Source: Pseudomonas sp. ACM7
GTDB lineage: Bacteria > Pseudomonadota > Gammaproteobacteria > Pseudomonadales > Pseudomonadaceae
Length of the DNA: 64,000 bases
NCBI RefSeq assembly: GCF_004136015.1
Contig: NZ_CP024866.1
Location: forward strand, 3,540,960-3,604,959
Direction: 5' to 3'
The position numbers and the translations under genes were made by a program. The notes beneath the pieces were generated by a model, which was not told where the DNA came from, did no database searches, and saw only the letters and a program-made list of their open reading frames with translations. Shown here piece by piece: positions 9,021-18,650 of this stretch. Within the stretch, counting starts at the first letter, position 1. Each line of letters opens with the position of its first letter.

Positions 9021-9278
9021 CAGGGCGTGCCCACAGTAAATTACGGCCGCGTCTCACCCCTACTGGAATAGTTGAGGATTGATGTTGTTTTTTCCAGATC
9101 GACAACGCGTGACGGCTGATGGATTTTTTCGGGGTTCGGCCCTCCGGGCTGAAGCTGTGGACGCGCCATGCTGCGTTGCGAGACTTGGTAAGGAAACGAC
9201 CCTTACCGGCGTCCCGCGCCTTGCCTGGCACGCCCACAGCTTCAACGCGACTCGCAATTTACTGTGGGCACGCCCTGG
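9021..9278. repeat. 258-bp inverted-repeat element (MITE-like) before hrpB
   Basis: Perfect 22-bp inverted ends lie at 9021-9042 (CAGGGCGTGCCCACAG...) and 9257-9278. A second, imperfect inner pair (GAAGCTGTGGACG near 9152 against CGCCCACAGCTTC near 9231) suggests nested hairpins. No coding capacity is seen inside. No clear target-site duplication is visible. The right arm runs up to the GGGGAG ribosome site of hrpB. It may be a non-autonomous transposon or a large regulatory hairpin. Confidence 0.55.
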
Positions 9279-9287
9279 GGAGCCAGC

Positions 9288-11789
9288 ATGATTTCTTTGC
9301 CGATTGATGAAGTTTTACCCGCCCTGCGTGAAGCCTTGGCGACACGCCACGAAGCCGTGCTCGAAGCACCGCCCGGCGCCGGTAAAACCACCCGAGTGCC
9401 ACTGGCCTTGCTCAACGAGCCCTGGTTGGCCGGGCAGACCATCCTGATGCTTGAACCGCGGCGGTTGGCCGCGCGGGCGGCGGCGGAGCGTCTGGCCAGT
9501 GAGCTGGGCGAGAAGGTCGGCGAAACCGTCGGCTATCGCATTCGCCTCGACAGCAAGGTCGGCCCCAAAACCCGCATCGAAGTGGTCACAGAAGGGATTC
9601 TGACCCGACGCTTGCAGGACGACCCGGCGCTCGAAGGCGTTGGTCTGCTGATATTCGACGAATTCCATGAGCGCAGCCTCGACGCCGATCTGGCGTTGGC
9701 CCTGAGCCTGAATGGCCGCGAGCTGTTTCGTGACGATCAACCGCTGAAAATCCTGTTGATGTCGGCAACGCTGGAAGGTGAACGCCTGGCTGGATTGCTC
9801 GATGACGCGCCGATCCTGCGCAGCGAAGGCCGCATATACCCGGTGGCGATGCGCTGGGGCCGGCCGTTCCAGCCCGGTGAATTCATCGAACCGCGTCTGG
9901 TGCAGACCATCCTTGAAGCCTTGAATGATGAAACCGGCAGCGTGCTGGTGTTCCTGCCGGGACAAGCGGAAATCCGTCGGGTGCATCAGCAACTCGCCGA
10001 TGCACTGGGCGAGAACACGCAGGTTCTACTCTGCCCGTTGCACGGTGAACTGGACCTCGCCGCCCAACGCGCCGCGATCGATCCGGCCCCCACCGGCAAA
10101 CGCAAAGTGGTGCTGGCGACCAACATCGCCGAGACCAGCCTGACCATCAACGGCGTGCGCGTGGTGATCGATGCCGGGTTGGCGCGGGTGCCGCGTTTCG
10201 ACCCGGGCAGCGGCATGGCCCGCCTCGACACTCAGCGTATTTCCAAAGCCAGTGCCACTCAGCGCGCGGGCCGGGCAGGGCGGTTGGAACCGGGCGTGTG
10301 TTATCGCTTGTGGTCGCAGGATCAGCACGAACAACTGGCGGCCTACGCCAGCGCGGAAATCCTCTCGGCGGATCTTGCCGGATTAGCGTTGCAGCTCGGT
10401 CGCTGGGGCGTGACACCGGGGCAATTGGTGTGGCTCGACGTGCCGCCATCGGCCGCTTATGCACAGGCTCAGGACTTGCTTGATCGCCTGGGCGCATTGG
10501 ACGGCGAAGCGCTGACCCGCCACGGTCAGGCCATGGCCGAACTGCCGGCCCATCCGCGCATCGCGCATTTGCTGTTGCGCGGTCAGGCGCTCGGCTTGGC
10601 CGACATGGCCTGCGATGTCGCGGCCTTGCTCGGCGAACGAGATATTTTGCGTGGCGCCGGAGCGGATCTGCACAGTCGATTGGTGCTGTTGTCCGGCGAA
10701 GAGCGGGCCGCACGCGGCGCTCAGGGCGGCGTGCAACGTGCTCGGCAACTGGCGCGGCAGTATCGCGGTTACCTGCGGGGTAAAGCGTCGGAACCTGTTA
10801 GCGATCCGGATCATCCGCGCTGGCTCGGTGCGCTGTTGGCGTTGGCCTATCCCGACCGCGTTGCCCAGCAGCGTCGTGCCGGTGGCGCGGAGTATCGCCT
10901 TGCCAACGGCCGTGCGGCGTTGTTCGCTGAAGCTGACAGTTTGATGAAGCAACCGTGGCTGGTGATCGCCGATCTCGGCAGTCGTCAGGGCCAGCGTGAA
11001 GAACGGATTTATCTGGCGGCGGATTTCGATCCGGAGCTGTTCGATTCAGTGCTGGCCGAGCAAGTGCGCGTGGTCGATCAACTGGATTGGGACGAGCGCG
11101 AAGGCGTGTTGCGCGCCGAGCGGCAGCGTAAGGTTGGCGAGTTGATCCTCAGCCGCGAGCCGCTGACTGGCCTCGACGAAACCGCTCGCAGTCAGGCACT
11201 GGTGAATCTGGTACGACGCAAAGGTCTGGAGCTGTTGCCATGGACGCCAGAGCTGCGTCAGTGGCAAGCGCGGGTTGCGTTGTTGCGGCAGCTGGATCTC
11301 GGCAGTAAAGAGCAGAGTGAATGGCCGGATGTCAGCGACGCCGCCCTGCTCAAAAGCCTCGAACATTGGCTGATGCCGTATCTGGGCAAAGTTTCGCGGC
11401 TCAGTCACTTCGCCAATCTGGACCTGTCGAGCATCGTCCATAACCTGTTGCCGTGGCCGTTGCCGCAACGGCTCGATGAGCTGGCGCCGCATCATTTGAG
11501 CGTGCCGTCGGGCTCGTCGATTCGTCTGGACTACAGCGAACAGCCACCGATTCTGGCGGTGCGGTTGCAGGAGTTGTTTGGCCTGGCCGAGACCCCGCGG
11601 ATTGCCGGTGGCCGGCAGGTGGTCAAGCTGCATTTGCTGTCCCCGGCGCGACGACCGGTGCAGGTGACCCAGGACCTGGCGAACTTCTGGCGCAGCACGT
11701 ATGCCGAGGTGAAGAAGGATTTGAAAGGGCGCTACCCGAAACTATTCCATAAGTTGGACCCTTGGGTTGAATCGCTTAACAAAAAGTGA
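9288..11789 (+). CDS. hrpB: ATP-dependent helicase HrpB
   Basis: An 833-residue DEAH/RHA-type helicase. Walker A is APPGAGKTT, motif II is DEFHERS, motif III is MSATLEG, and motif VI is ATQRAGRAGRLEPG. The HA2 domain and the C-terminal HrpB-specific domain follow, including LDYSEQPPILAVRLQELFG. Full family length. HrpB is a putative RNA helicase of unclear cellular role in gammaproteobacteria. The ATG at 9288 has GGGGAG 5 nt upstream and is preferred to the GTG at 9264. This is the last core gene before the accessory island. Confidence 0.95.
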   Translation: MISLPIDEVLPALREALATRHEAVLEAPPGAGKTTRVPLALLNEPWLAGQTILMLEPRRLAARAAAERLASELGEKVGETVGYRIRLDSKVGPKTRIEVVTEGILTRRLQDDPALEGVGLLIFDEFHERSLDADLALALSLNGRELFRDDQPLKILLMSATLEGERLAGLLDDAPILRSEGRIYPVAMRWGRPFQPGEFIEPRLVQTILEALNDETGSVLVFLPGQAEIRRVHQQLADALGENTQVLLCPLHGELDLAAQRAAIDPAPTGKRKVVLATNIAETSLTINGVRVVIDAGLARVPRFDPGSGMARLDTQRISKASATQRAGRAGRLEPGVCYRLWSQDQHEQLAAYASAEILSADLAGLALQLGRWGVTPGQLVWLDVPPSAAYAQAQDLLDRLGALDGEALTRHGQAMAELPAHPRIAHLLLRGQALGLADMACDVAALLGERDILRGAGADLHSRLVLLSGEERAARGAQGGVQRARQLARQYRGYLRGKASEPVSDPDHPRWLGALLALAYPDRVAQQRRAGGAEYRLANGRAALFAEADSLMKQPWLVIADLGSRQGQREERIYLAADFDPELFDSVLAEQVRVVDQLDWDEREGVLRAERQRKVGELILSREPLTGLDETARSQALVNLVRRKGLELLPWTPELRQWQARVALLRQLDLGSKEQSEWPDVSDAALLKSLEHWLMPYLGKVSRLSHFANLDLSSIVHNLLPWPLPQRLDELAPHHLSVPSGSSIRLDYSEQPPILAVRLQELFGLAETPRIAGGRQVVKLHLLSPARRPVQVTQDLANFWRSTYAEVKKDLKGRYPKLFHKLDPWVESLNKK

Positions 11790-11821
11790 TTGACGCTTTT
11801 CACTAGAGAGCTCTCCCATAA

Positions 11822-11852
11822 CGAGCACCATTGACAGAGTTGATGGTGCTCG
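11822..11852. other. 10-bp stem hairpin at island left edge
   Basis: A perfect palindrome, CGAGCACCAT (11822-11831) with ATGGTGCTCG (11843-11852), and an 11-nt loop containing TGACAG. No T-run follows, so it is a weak terminator. It lies between hrpB and the first recombinase, where base composition changes, and could be part of a recombination site. ATTGACAG, spanning the stem and loop, recurs at the island's right edge (57511). Confidence 0.4.
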
Positions 11853-11983
11853 CATAAGACACATACCTCTCGGGCACGTTGCGTGCGCCTTGTAAATCAA
11901 GGGGGCTGGACAATCTGCAACGACTTGGGAGGCATCGCGACACCCCAACCTTTAACGTGAACTCACCATATTCGAGGTGAGCC

Positions 11984-13453
11984 ATGTCTTACACCAATCC
12001 AAATCTTGAAGGCCGTCTGATAATCATCTCCCTCGCGCGTGATGCTTTCGCTGATCTCTACACGCGAGAAATCCCTGGCGCTGTTTGCTCAATGCTTGAA
12101 GGGGGGGCTTCGGAGGTTGTATATAAGGTTAATGAAGGCGGCGCTGAAGATACGCACGATCTCTACCACGTCCCATTCCTGCTTCATCCAAATGGCGAGC
12201 CTTGGCATGAAGCAAACTCATACCTTCTCTGGTGTATGCGCGACAAATCCCCTTTAGAGAGGCGAACTGATGAGGTGCGGCGTCGTGGCAGTAAATTACT
12301 CGACTACCTTTTGTTCTGTGAGACCAATAACTTGGATTGGCTGGACTTTTCTGGTTCGCGCCCCCCTCTTCGCCCGACCTATAAATATTTCAATAATTTA
12401 GTGATTGCCGGAAAACGAAGTGGTGGTGTAATAAATCAATATACCTCGGTGGTATATCACTTTTACAAATATGTATCGCAATATTGGCATCCACTCGATA
12501 TAAGGCGAGTGGATACGGTTAAGCAAGTTAAATTCCTTGTTCAGACCCCGCGAGGCGCCCAAGTAATTGATGTTATGAAGCGTAGTCAGACTCGACGCAC
12601 GCCTTCTAGTAACGCAATTCAAATTGGTTTTGTTAGAGACGGTGGCGACGACTTAAGACCACTTACCAATATTGAGCTTCGTCTGCTGTTGGAAACAATT
12701 AATGGGGGGGGATTTTGGTCTACAGTTGAGAGATTGATACTGCTCACTTCCTTGATGACCGGTGCGCGCAAGCAAACAGTTTTAACGATGCGTCTAAAAC
12801 ATTTAAAAGCTTTCGAAGAAACCAAGCTGTTATCGGAAGGAGCCTATAAATTGCACGCAGGACCATCGACTGGTATCGATACAAAAAATGATAAAGCACA
12901 GACTCTATATTTCCCCAAACAGCTTGCTGAAGAATTGATCGTGCTGGCCAGCAGCCCAGCGATGAAAAAGCGGCAGACCATATTCTTGAACGAATTACGA
13001 GTGCTCTTTCCTGATCAGTCATTTGAGGAGGATGACGTTTACTTGTTTTTATCTGATCAATGTAATAGCTACTATATGGCAAAATCTGATCCTAGATATT
13101 TTATGACTAAATCACCTCAAACAGGTCAGGTGACGGAGACGATAAAGCGTAAGTTACTAAAAAGTATAACAGCAGGTTTCCCCAACGATTTTTCTTACCA
13201 CTGGTTACGAGCAACTTTTGCTTACCAACTATATCAGCGTCTTCAGGTTTTAATCCGAGAAGGGCTAATGCATATGGGTGACGATATAGCTTTCATACAA
13301 AAGCGAATGCATCATGAGTCGCGGCAAACTACTGAGGGGTATTTGAAGTTGTTTAAAATGACGCATGAGAAAATATGTGCCCAGGAGTTGTGGGAAAAAA
13401 AGCTATTTAACGGTAGTTACGATGTGCTGATAGTGGATAGCCGCCATGTGTGA
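11984..13453 (+). CDS. tyrosine recombinase, first gene of island mobility module
   Basis: A 489-residue site-specific integrase. Catalytic residues can be followed: Arg in LMTGARKQTVL (about residue 261), HxxR in YHWLRATFAYQL (about 407-410), a further His in KRMHHESRQTTEGY and the nucleophile Tyr at about residue 453 (EGYLK). The N-terminal ~230 residues would be the core-binding part. Clearly AT-richer than hrpB, as expected of acquired DNA. GAGGTGAGCC precedes the ATG. The stop overlaps the next start (ATGTGTGA). It may correspond to the GmtY-type recombinase of gamma-mobile-trio islands, but that match is from memory and unverified. Confidence 0.85.
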   Translation: MSYTNPNLEGRLIIISLARDAFADLYTREIPGAVCSMLEGGASEVVYKVNEGGAEDTHDLYHVPFLLHPNGEPWHEANSYLLWCMRDKSPLERRTDEVRRRGSKLLDYLLFCETNNLDWLDFSGSRPPLRPTYKYFNNLVIAGKRSGGVINQYTSVVYHFYKYVSQYWHPLDIRRVDTVKQVKFLVQTPRGAQVIDVMKRSQTRRTPSSNAIQIGFVRDGGDDLRPLTNIELRLLLETINGGGFWSTVERLILLTSLMTGARKQTVLTMRLKHLKAFEETKLLSEGAYKLHAGPSTGIDTKNDKAQTLYFPKQLAEELIVLASSPAMKKRQTIFLNELRVLFPDQSFEEDDVYLFLSDQCNSYYMAKSDPRYFMTKSPQTGQVTETIKRKLLKSITAGFPNDFSYHWLRATFAYQLYQRLQVLIREGLMHMGDDIAFIQKRMHHESRQTTEGYLKLFKMTHEKICAQELWEKKLFNGSYDVLIVDSRHV

Positions 13454-15371
13454 ATTGGCGAAAATGGAGCTCCGTGAGACAAACGTTATTACACTTGTGG
13501 ATGCTATGCAGCCAATCCTCGAACCTGAGTTGTTGCGCTTACAGCTGTCAAAAAAAATAAGGAAAAAACCGATCGATATAGGTAGTTTGGCATATTTCGC
13601 ACGAGGGAAAAACCTTAATAGTCATGATGATTGTGGGACGCCAGTAGTTAAATCTTCATTTGTTGAGAGTCGTCGCAATTTGATTATGATGCTGCTTGAG
13701 AGCTACGCCGTAATGCGTGAGTCTTCAATTCTGACGTGGAACTATCGCTCGGAGTATTTTATTGAATGGTTAAATAATAATGGTTATAAAGAGATTTTCG
13801 CAAGTGACGTATATGCGCAGCAAGCGTACCGAGATTTTACGTCTTATCTCAATCACCGAATAATGGTTGGAGAGATCAAGCCCTTGACTGCAAGTGGATA
13901 TCAAGATGGGGCTGTAAATATTATTGAGTTATTATATCCTGATACATTTCACTATATTTTATCTGGTGTTGTAAAAATACTCGCTCCCAGTGGTTCTGCA
14001 ACGCCAAGTGATACTCATGTGCAGTTATATAAAGACGTTTTCTTGGCAATAGCGCAGCATTGCAGTGACTTTGTTTTGAATAATAGCTCTTATCCTTGCG
14101 TGGTGAATATAAGGGATTATGAAGTTGTGATGTTTCCATCAAATCACGGAGCGATTGGGCCGTTTAAAATACCCCCGGCAATTTATAATCCCGTTCAGCG
14201 GCGAGTAGCGACGCCGGAAGAACATATGGCCGCGAAGAAAAAACTAGACCGAAAAACTATGGTTAGGTTTGATTCAAATCGTGCCGTATTACGGGCGCAA
14301 GAAAATGTCAATGCGGCTAATGAAAATAATCGTCATTGGCATCGATTATATCTGAGCGCTCTCGCTGCAAAAGCTTACGCCGGACTCTTTCTGCTGATTA
14401 CAGGTGCCTCACCTACCGAGTTTTCTCAATTTACCTATAAGGAGGCGATAGAGGTTGAGAAGTCACCACTGAAAAAAGAATTAAAAGCTATAAAGTTTCG
14501 GGCTGGCGGGAAGACTACTTTATATAACATCGGGCGACACAACGGTTTACCGCTACTAAGGCAGTACCTCAAACTTCGCGAGTGGATATTGAATGGGAAA
14601 GAGGTGCCTAATTTATTCTTCGCTATGACTAAAGGTACGCAAGGCAACAATGAGAGTTTTGAAGAGTTTTCAGCGTCGAGCACGATGAAAAAATTTCATG
14701 GGTCTATTTCAGGCGTCTTTTTAGACCCTAAGGTTCCAAAGCTATCTTCGCGAAAAATGCGAAAGCACAAGAGCAACGTACAGCATTCGGCTCGCTTATC
14801 TCCTTCTACAGTTTCCAAGTCGCTGAATCACACCGAAGCAGTTAATCTGTCTACCTATGCTGAGGCTACATGGGAGCAACAGGAAACGGAATTTAGTCTG
14901 TTTTGGCAGTCTGTGCGCCATGCCGCAGATGTAGTTCGTGAGCGTAGTGAGACTTCTTCTGGCGATAGAATCTCAACTGCGGCAGGTCATTGTGATGACT
15001 TTAATCAACCATCTGCCCTAGGGGGCTGGGGCACTTCGTTTATCGAACCGAACTGTAGAACACAGTATGGCTGCTTATACTGTTCGCATTATATATGTCA
15101 TTCCGATGAAGAAGATTTGCATAAGCTCTTTAGTTTGCAATATGTAATTGATTCGGTACGGAAAATAAACGCAGACGTAGGGCATGCTGATGCTCTGTTT
15201 AAGGACTTGTCGATAAGAATTAATTTTATAATTAGCGCGATTGGTGAACGCTCCGTATCTACTCTGCAATTGGTCGAGATCGTCAGAGAGAAAGTTTGTA
15301 GCTACGGTATATTGACCCCGTTTTGGGAAAATCGTTTGAGTCGCTACGAACAGATAGGGGTAGTATTTTGA
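13446..15371 (+). CDS. divergent integrase-like protein, probably catalytically altered
   Basis: A 641-residue protein in the middle of the recombinase module, starting 8 bp inside the previous gene. The region corresponding to the first catalytic Arg reads LLITGASPTEFSQ (about residue 319), without Arg. The HxxR box looks degenerate (SSRKMRKHKSN), while SLNHTEAVNLSTYAEAT could still hold the last His and Tyr. A Cys/His cluster, CRTQYGCLYCSHYICH (about 538-553), resembles a zinc knuckle. It is likely a structural or DNA-binding partner of the other two recombinases. Low GC and frequent ATA/AAT codons fit acquired DNA. Confidence 0.7.
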   Translation: MCELAKMELRETNVITLVDAMQPILEPELLRLQLSKKIRKKPIDIGSLAYFARGKNLNSHDDCGTPVVKSSFVESRRNLIMMLLESYAVMRESSILTWNYRSEYFIEWLNNNGYKEIFASDVYAQQAYRDFTSYLNHRIMVGEIKPLTASGYQDGAVNIIELLYPDTFHYILSGVVKILAPSGSATPSDTHVQLYKDVFLAIAQHCSDFVLNNSSYPCVVNIRDYEVVMFPSNHGAIGPFKIPPAIYNPVQRRVATPEEHMAAKKKLDRKTMVRFDSNRAVLRAQENVNAANENNRHWHRLYLSALAAKAYAGLFLLITGASPTEFSQFTYKEAIEVEKSPLKKELKAIKFRAGGKTTLYNIGRHNGLPLLRQYLKLREWILNGKEVPNLFFAMTKGTQGNNESFEEFSASSTMKKFHGSISGVFLDPKVPKLSSRKMRKHKSNVQHSARLSPSTVSKSLNHTEAVNLSTYAEATWEQQETEFSLFWQSVRHAADVVRERSETSSGDRISTAAGHCDDFNQPSALGGWGTSFIEPNCRTQYGCLYCSHYICHSDEEDLHKLFSLQYVIDSVRKINADVGHADALFKDLSIRINFIISAIGERSVSTLQLVEIVREKVCSYGILTPFWENRLSRYEQIGVVF

Positions 15372-17422
15372 AACGAGGTGTCGAGTCGATAGGTAGTCTT
15401 TTTGGTAGCGGAAATTTTTCTGTTACTTGTGAGCCAGATAATGCTCCGGTAAAAATTTCTAAACCTAGCGCTGATTTTGTATTGTGTCGTAGCGCAAACG
15501 GTCAGCCTACTGCTATATATGGGCAGAGCGTTTGGGATTTCAATCCTTATAGGTTGTCAGCTAATAAAATTAGCAGGATATCCTTTGTCGTATTTGACAA
15601 TCAGGATGACGAACAGAACGCACTGGTTGAAGAGGCAAAATATCTGTTGTATTGTCTGATCTACTTTGGTGGAGGTGGGCGGCTCGGCAAACTTAGTGTT
15701 GCGACACTGTATAGGTATTGGGGGATACTTCGAGGGGTGATGCAATTTGGTTACGCCCAGAAGCAAAAACCAATTGTCGGCGTGCTGTCTCTGCAACAGA
15801 TTTTTTCTACTCCGGTTTATCTGGCATCAGTCATTCGTGAACAATTTTCAGGAACAGATAGATCAGCTTTGTCCGGACTATTGTCCCAGTTAGTGCGTGT
15901 TGGCCGAGAGCGGATCGGGTATGACATATTGAATCCCAACCGCTTTGACCTTAGAAGGCCTGAGTCTAAACAGTATCCCGTGATACCGACGCGAATATAT
16001 TTGAATCTGATCAATGTGGTAGGGGATCTGCTAGATCAGCTTTACGAAGGGGTTGGATCTTATCAGTCTTTCGTCAAATCGTTTTCTGACGAGCATTACG
16101 GGATTAATTTACACAACCAGAAAGGTCGCAAGCTTGGTGGAAAAGCCAACTATAGACCCGACATGGCGCAAGCGCTTCGAGAGCACGGCCTAGAGAAAGT
16201 GTTAGTTGATGAATTTCAATGCGACTTTAAAAAAGATGTTCAGACAGTTTTGCTTAAAATTCAGCATTTGGCGAAAACTGTAATTCATCTATATACCGGT
16301 ATGCGCGAACAGGAAGTGATGCGGATGTGTTATTCCTGTCTTTCGTCGGAAATTTCTAGACCACCTGTGATTGATGATCACGGTTTGGTACGCGATCAGC
16401 CCCTAACCGTAATGGTGATATCAAGTACGACAAAATTTACAGGCTATAGAAAAGAAGGTACATGGTACGCGCCAGTAGAGGTCATCAAGGCAGTTGAAGT
16501 AGCTCAGGCAGTCTGTAGAGGACTTGCAAGTATATATGGAGTTAATGCAGATGCTAACTGTCCACTATTTCTTAGTCCTTCAATCGTAGGCTATAGTCGG
16601 AAATCTTTAGGGGTTAATGTTACTCAGTTTAAAAATCGAAGTGCGCAGTTGCGTGCATTACGCGGTTTGAGGATTCAGGCAGAGGACCTGCTAGAGCTGG
16701 CTCAGAGTGATCCTGGTCGTGACTTTTATAATGAGTCAATATATTCGGTTGGCAATTCATGGCCGTTAACTAGTCACCAGTTCAGGCGCTCACTCGCATT
16801 CTATGGCAGCAGCAGCGGATTTATTTCGCTGCCCGCGCTGAGAAGCCAATTTAAGCATATGACCATACAGATGGCGCAATATTATGCAAATAACTTTGAG
16901 AATCTTCGTACGGTTTTTGGGTATTACGATCCTGAAAAAAAAGAATTTGTTTTGCCGCCGAATCATTTCGCATTTGAGTTTCAGATGGCTATGCCTATGT
17001 CTGTCGCAAATCAACTAATAGCTGATCTACTTTTCAGCGAGGAGCCGTTATTTGGTGGTACTGGCTCATATGTGCAAAAGCAGAAACAGCGATTTGAGTC
17101 GGGTGTCATTCATATTGAAGATATTCGAGCCGAGACCCTGCAGCGTGTCAAGGATGGAGCTATCAGCTACCGTTCAACGTTGCTTGGTGGATGTTCAAAG
17201 GTAGGTCGCTGTGATTTCTTTCTTTTGGGTGATTATAGTGAATGTCTTGCCTGCGAGGCAGCTGTAATTAAACCTGACAAATTGGTAGCTGCTATTGAAG
17301 CTGGGATTCAGGAGCTAACTTTATATCCAGAAGGTTCGGGGGAGTATCAGATTGTCAAAAGTGAAGTTGAGCGGATGCTTGCTTTCAAGAGTCGCCTTAT
17401 TGACTTAGTGGAACTGCAATAA
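15368..17422 (+). CDS. large tyrosine recombinase, third gene of mobility module
   Basis: A 684-residue recombinase with a full-looking catalytic set: Arg in YTGMREQEVM (about 313), Lys in STTKFTG (about 355), HxxR in LTSHQFRRSLAFY (about 470), His in FKHMTIQM (about 497) and Tyr in QYYANN (about 505). The C-terminal tail holds a Cys cluster (CSKVGRCDFF, then CLACEA) that may bind zinc. The proposed start is TTG at 15368, overlapping the previous stop (TTGA) with AGGGGT 7-8 nt upstream. A TTG 45 nt earlier is possible but lies deeper in the preceding gene. Translational coupling is expected. Confidence 0.8.
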   Translation: MKRGVESIGSLFGSGNFSVTCEPDNAPVKISKPSADFVLCRSANGQPTAIYGQSVWDFNPYRLSANKISRISFVVFDNQDDEQNALVEEAKYLLYCLIYFGGGGRLGKLSVATLYRYWGILRGVMQFGYAQKQKPIVGVLSLQQIFSTPVYLASVIREQFSGTDRSALSGLLSQLVRVGRERIGYDILNPNRFDLRRPESKQYPVIPTRIYLNLINVVGDLLDQLYEGVGSYQSFVKSFSDEHYGINLHNQKGRKLGGKANYRPDMAQALREHGLEKVLVDEFQCDFKKDVQTVLLKIQHLAKTVIHLYTGMREQEVMRMCYSCLSSEISRPPVIDDHGLVRDQPLTVMVISSTTKFTGYRKEGTWYAPVEVIKAVEVAQAVCRGLASIYGVNADANCPLFLSPSIVGYSRKSLGVNVTQFKNRSAQLRALRGLRIQAEDLLELAQSDPGRDFYNESIYSVGNSWPLTSHQFRRSLAFYGSSSGFISLPALRSQFKHMTIQMAQYYANNFENLRTVFGYYDPEKKEFVLPPNHFAFEFQMAMPMSVANQLIADLLFSEEPLFGGTGSYVQKQKQRFESGVIHIEDIRAETLQRVKDGAISYRSTLLGGCSKVGRCDFFLLGDYSECLACEAAVIKPDKLVAAIEAGIQELTLYPEGSGEYQIVKSEVERMLAFKSRLIDLVELQ

Positions 17423-17832
17423 TGAAACAGAGAACCACAGGTAAAGGATTGATTGTTTGCGAGGAGGCATTGCAGCGCCTAGTAGTTGGTAAACCCTTCC
17501 TCGCGGAGCACGTTGGTTTACCCCTGTCTAAGCTTACTGCTGGCGCCGTAAGCCGAGAAGCTGGTTTCGACCCTGGCTATCTCAAAAAAAGCCGTAAATT
17601 GCACCTACCATTAATAGCAAAAATACAGTCGTTGCGAGAAGAGTCTTCTAATAATCCCAAATCTTCAAATGCTGATAGGGTTGCATACCTGGAAGCTAAG
17701 TTGGCAGTAATAGAGGTGAGACTTGTCAAGGCTAATGAGCTGTGTGATAAAGTTCTGACTCAAAATCTCCAGCTGTGGGAGCGTGTTCGGAAACTTGAAG
17801 CGGGAGTGGGTCATGTTTATAGAATCAATTGA
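17422..17832 (+). CDS. small coiled-coil protein of the recombinase module
   Basis: 136 residues. The start overlaps the previous stop (TAATG), so it is translated with the recombinases. The first ~70 residues are helical with an HTH-like look (LSKLTAGAVSREAGFDPGYLKKSR), and residues about 85-125 form a probable coiled coil (YLEAKLAVIEVRLVKANELCDKV). Small partners of this sort accompany other multi-recombinase island modules (for example GmtX). A role as directionality or assembly factor is inference. Confidence 0.6.
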   Translation: MKQRTTGKGLIVCEEALQRLVVGKPFLAEHVGLPLSKLTAGAVSREAGFDPGYLKKSRKLHLPLIAKIQSLREESSNNPKSSNADRVAYLEAKLAVIEVRLVKANELCDKVLTQNLQLWERVRKLEAGVGHVYRIN

Positions 17833-17964
17833 TTCGATTCGGCCTAGGATTTCGCCAACCTTTGGCTAGTTTTGCAGGCGTATTGGGCAACTCGCGAATG
17901 CGCTTGAAGCCATTCCGGTATATCGGGATGGCTTGCCTGTAAAATCAAGGGAGTTAGTTTGTTC

Positions 17965-18189
17965 TTAAAAGGAAGAGCTGAAAACAGGACTAAGAGTCCC
18001 TATCAGTGCAGTATCTTCGCCCTCTTCAATAATTCCCGCTAACAGCATGTCATGCCTAGTTGGGTAATGGCGCAAGAGAAAGCGGGCGTCGCGTCTAACG
18101 CGCTCGGGTAGCGATTCATCATGGGACAACTCTTCCAAGAAATCGCGTGTTTGGACTACTGAACGAGTACGTTCGCATGGCATTGTCAT
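17965..18189 (-). CDS. BPSL0761-family protein
   Basis: A 74-residue protein whose pattern (PCERTRSVVQTRDFLEELS, then LPERVRRDARFLLRHYPT) matches the small BPSL0761 family found widely on mobile DNA of beta- and gammaproteobacteria. Function unknown. The start may be either of two ATGs six bases apart. It is convergent with the recombinase operon, with 132 bp between the stops. Confidence 0.7.
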   Translation of the reverse strand: MTMPCERTRSVVQTRDFLEELSHDESLPERVRRDARFLLRHYPTRHDMLLAGIIEEGEDTALIGTLSPVFSSSF

Positions 18190-18650
18190 CTCGGCCCATC
18201 CATATCAGCGATAATTAAAATATCGGATTCGTAGAATTGACGTAGTGCTAGCTACGAAGATACTGCACAGCAGAAAAAAATCACTTTGCGTATCTTTCGC
18301 TTCATACTTTGGGTCAGATACGCCGGTCCAATAACCGCTACCGCACCCCGGACTCCTCTTGAGAATAGTACATCGGCTACAGGTCATTCACCCTGCTTTG
18401 CCACATCAGCATCGATGATTACTGTACCGTGAGCCTGAGCACAGTAACGTGTTCCTTCCGGCAAGCATTAAATTTCAAGAAGTTTTGAAACCATAATCTA
18501 TGCTGGGTATATCGAGCAGCAACGAAGCAAGGCTGGTTATAAATCAGGTCCTATTCCTATCGATGGAAATCCGGGCTACCGGCGTAGCATCGGTCGAAAA
18601 TGGGGACAGGAGCAGTACTGCTCGCTTCCAGCAGATCAGAGGGAGGCGTC
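18190..18650. other. 461-bp gap without a supported gene
   Basis: AT-rich sequence between two small minus-strand genes. A 60-codon minus-strand frame (18205-18387) with several Cys codons exists, but nothing supports it as a gene. No tRNA or clear repeat was seen. Confidence 0.4.

Noticed and set aside
11790..11983. tRNA or tmRNA gene as the island attachment site
   Set aside because: The hairpin here is too small and no cloverleaf or tRNA 3' end could be read on either strand.
18205..18387. 60-codon Cys-containing minus-strand frame
   Set aside because: No ribosome site, family or operon link; kept as unassigned sequence.
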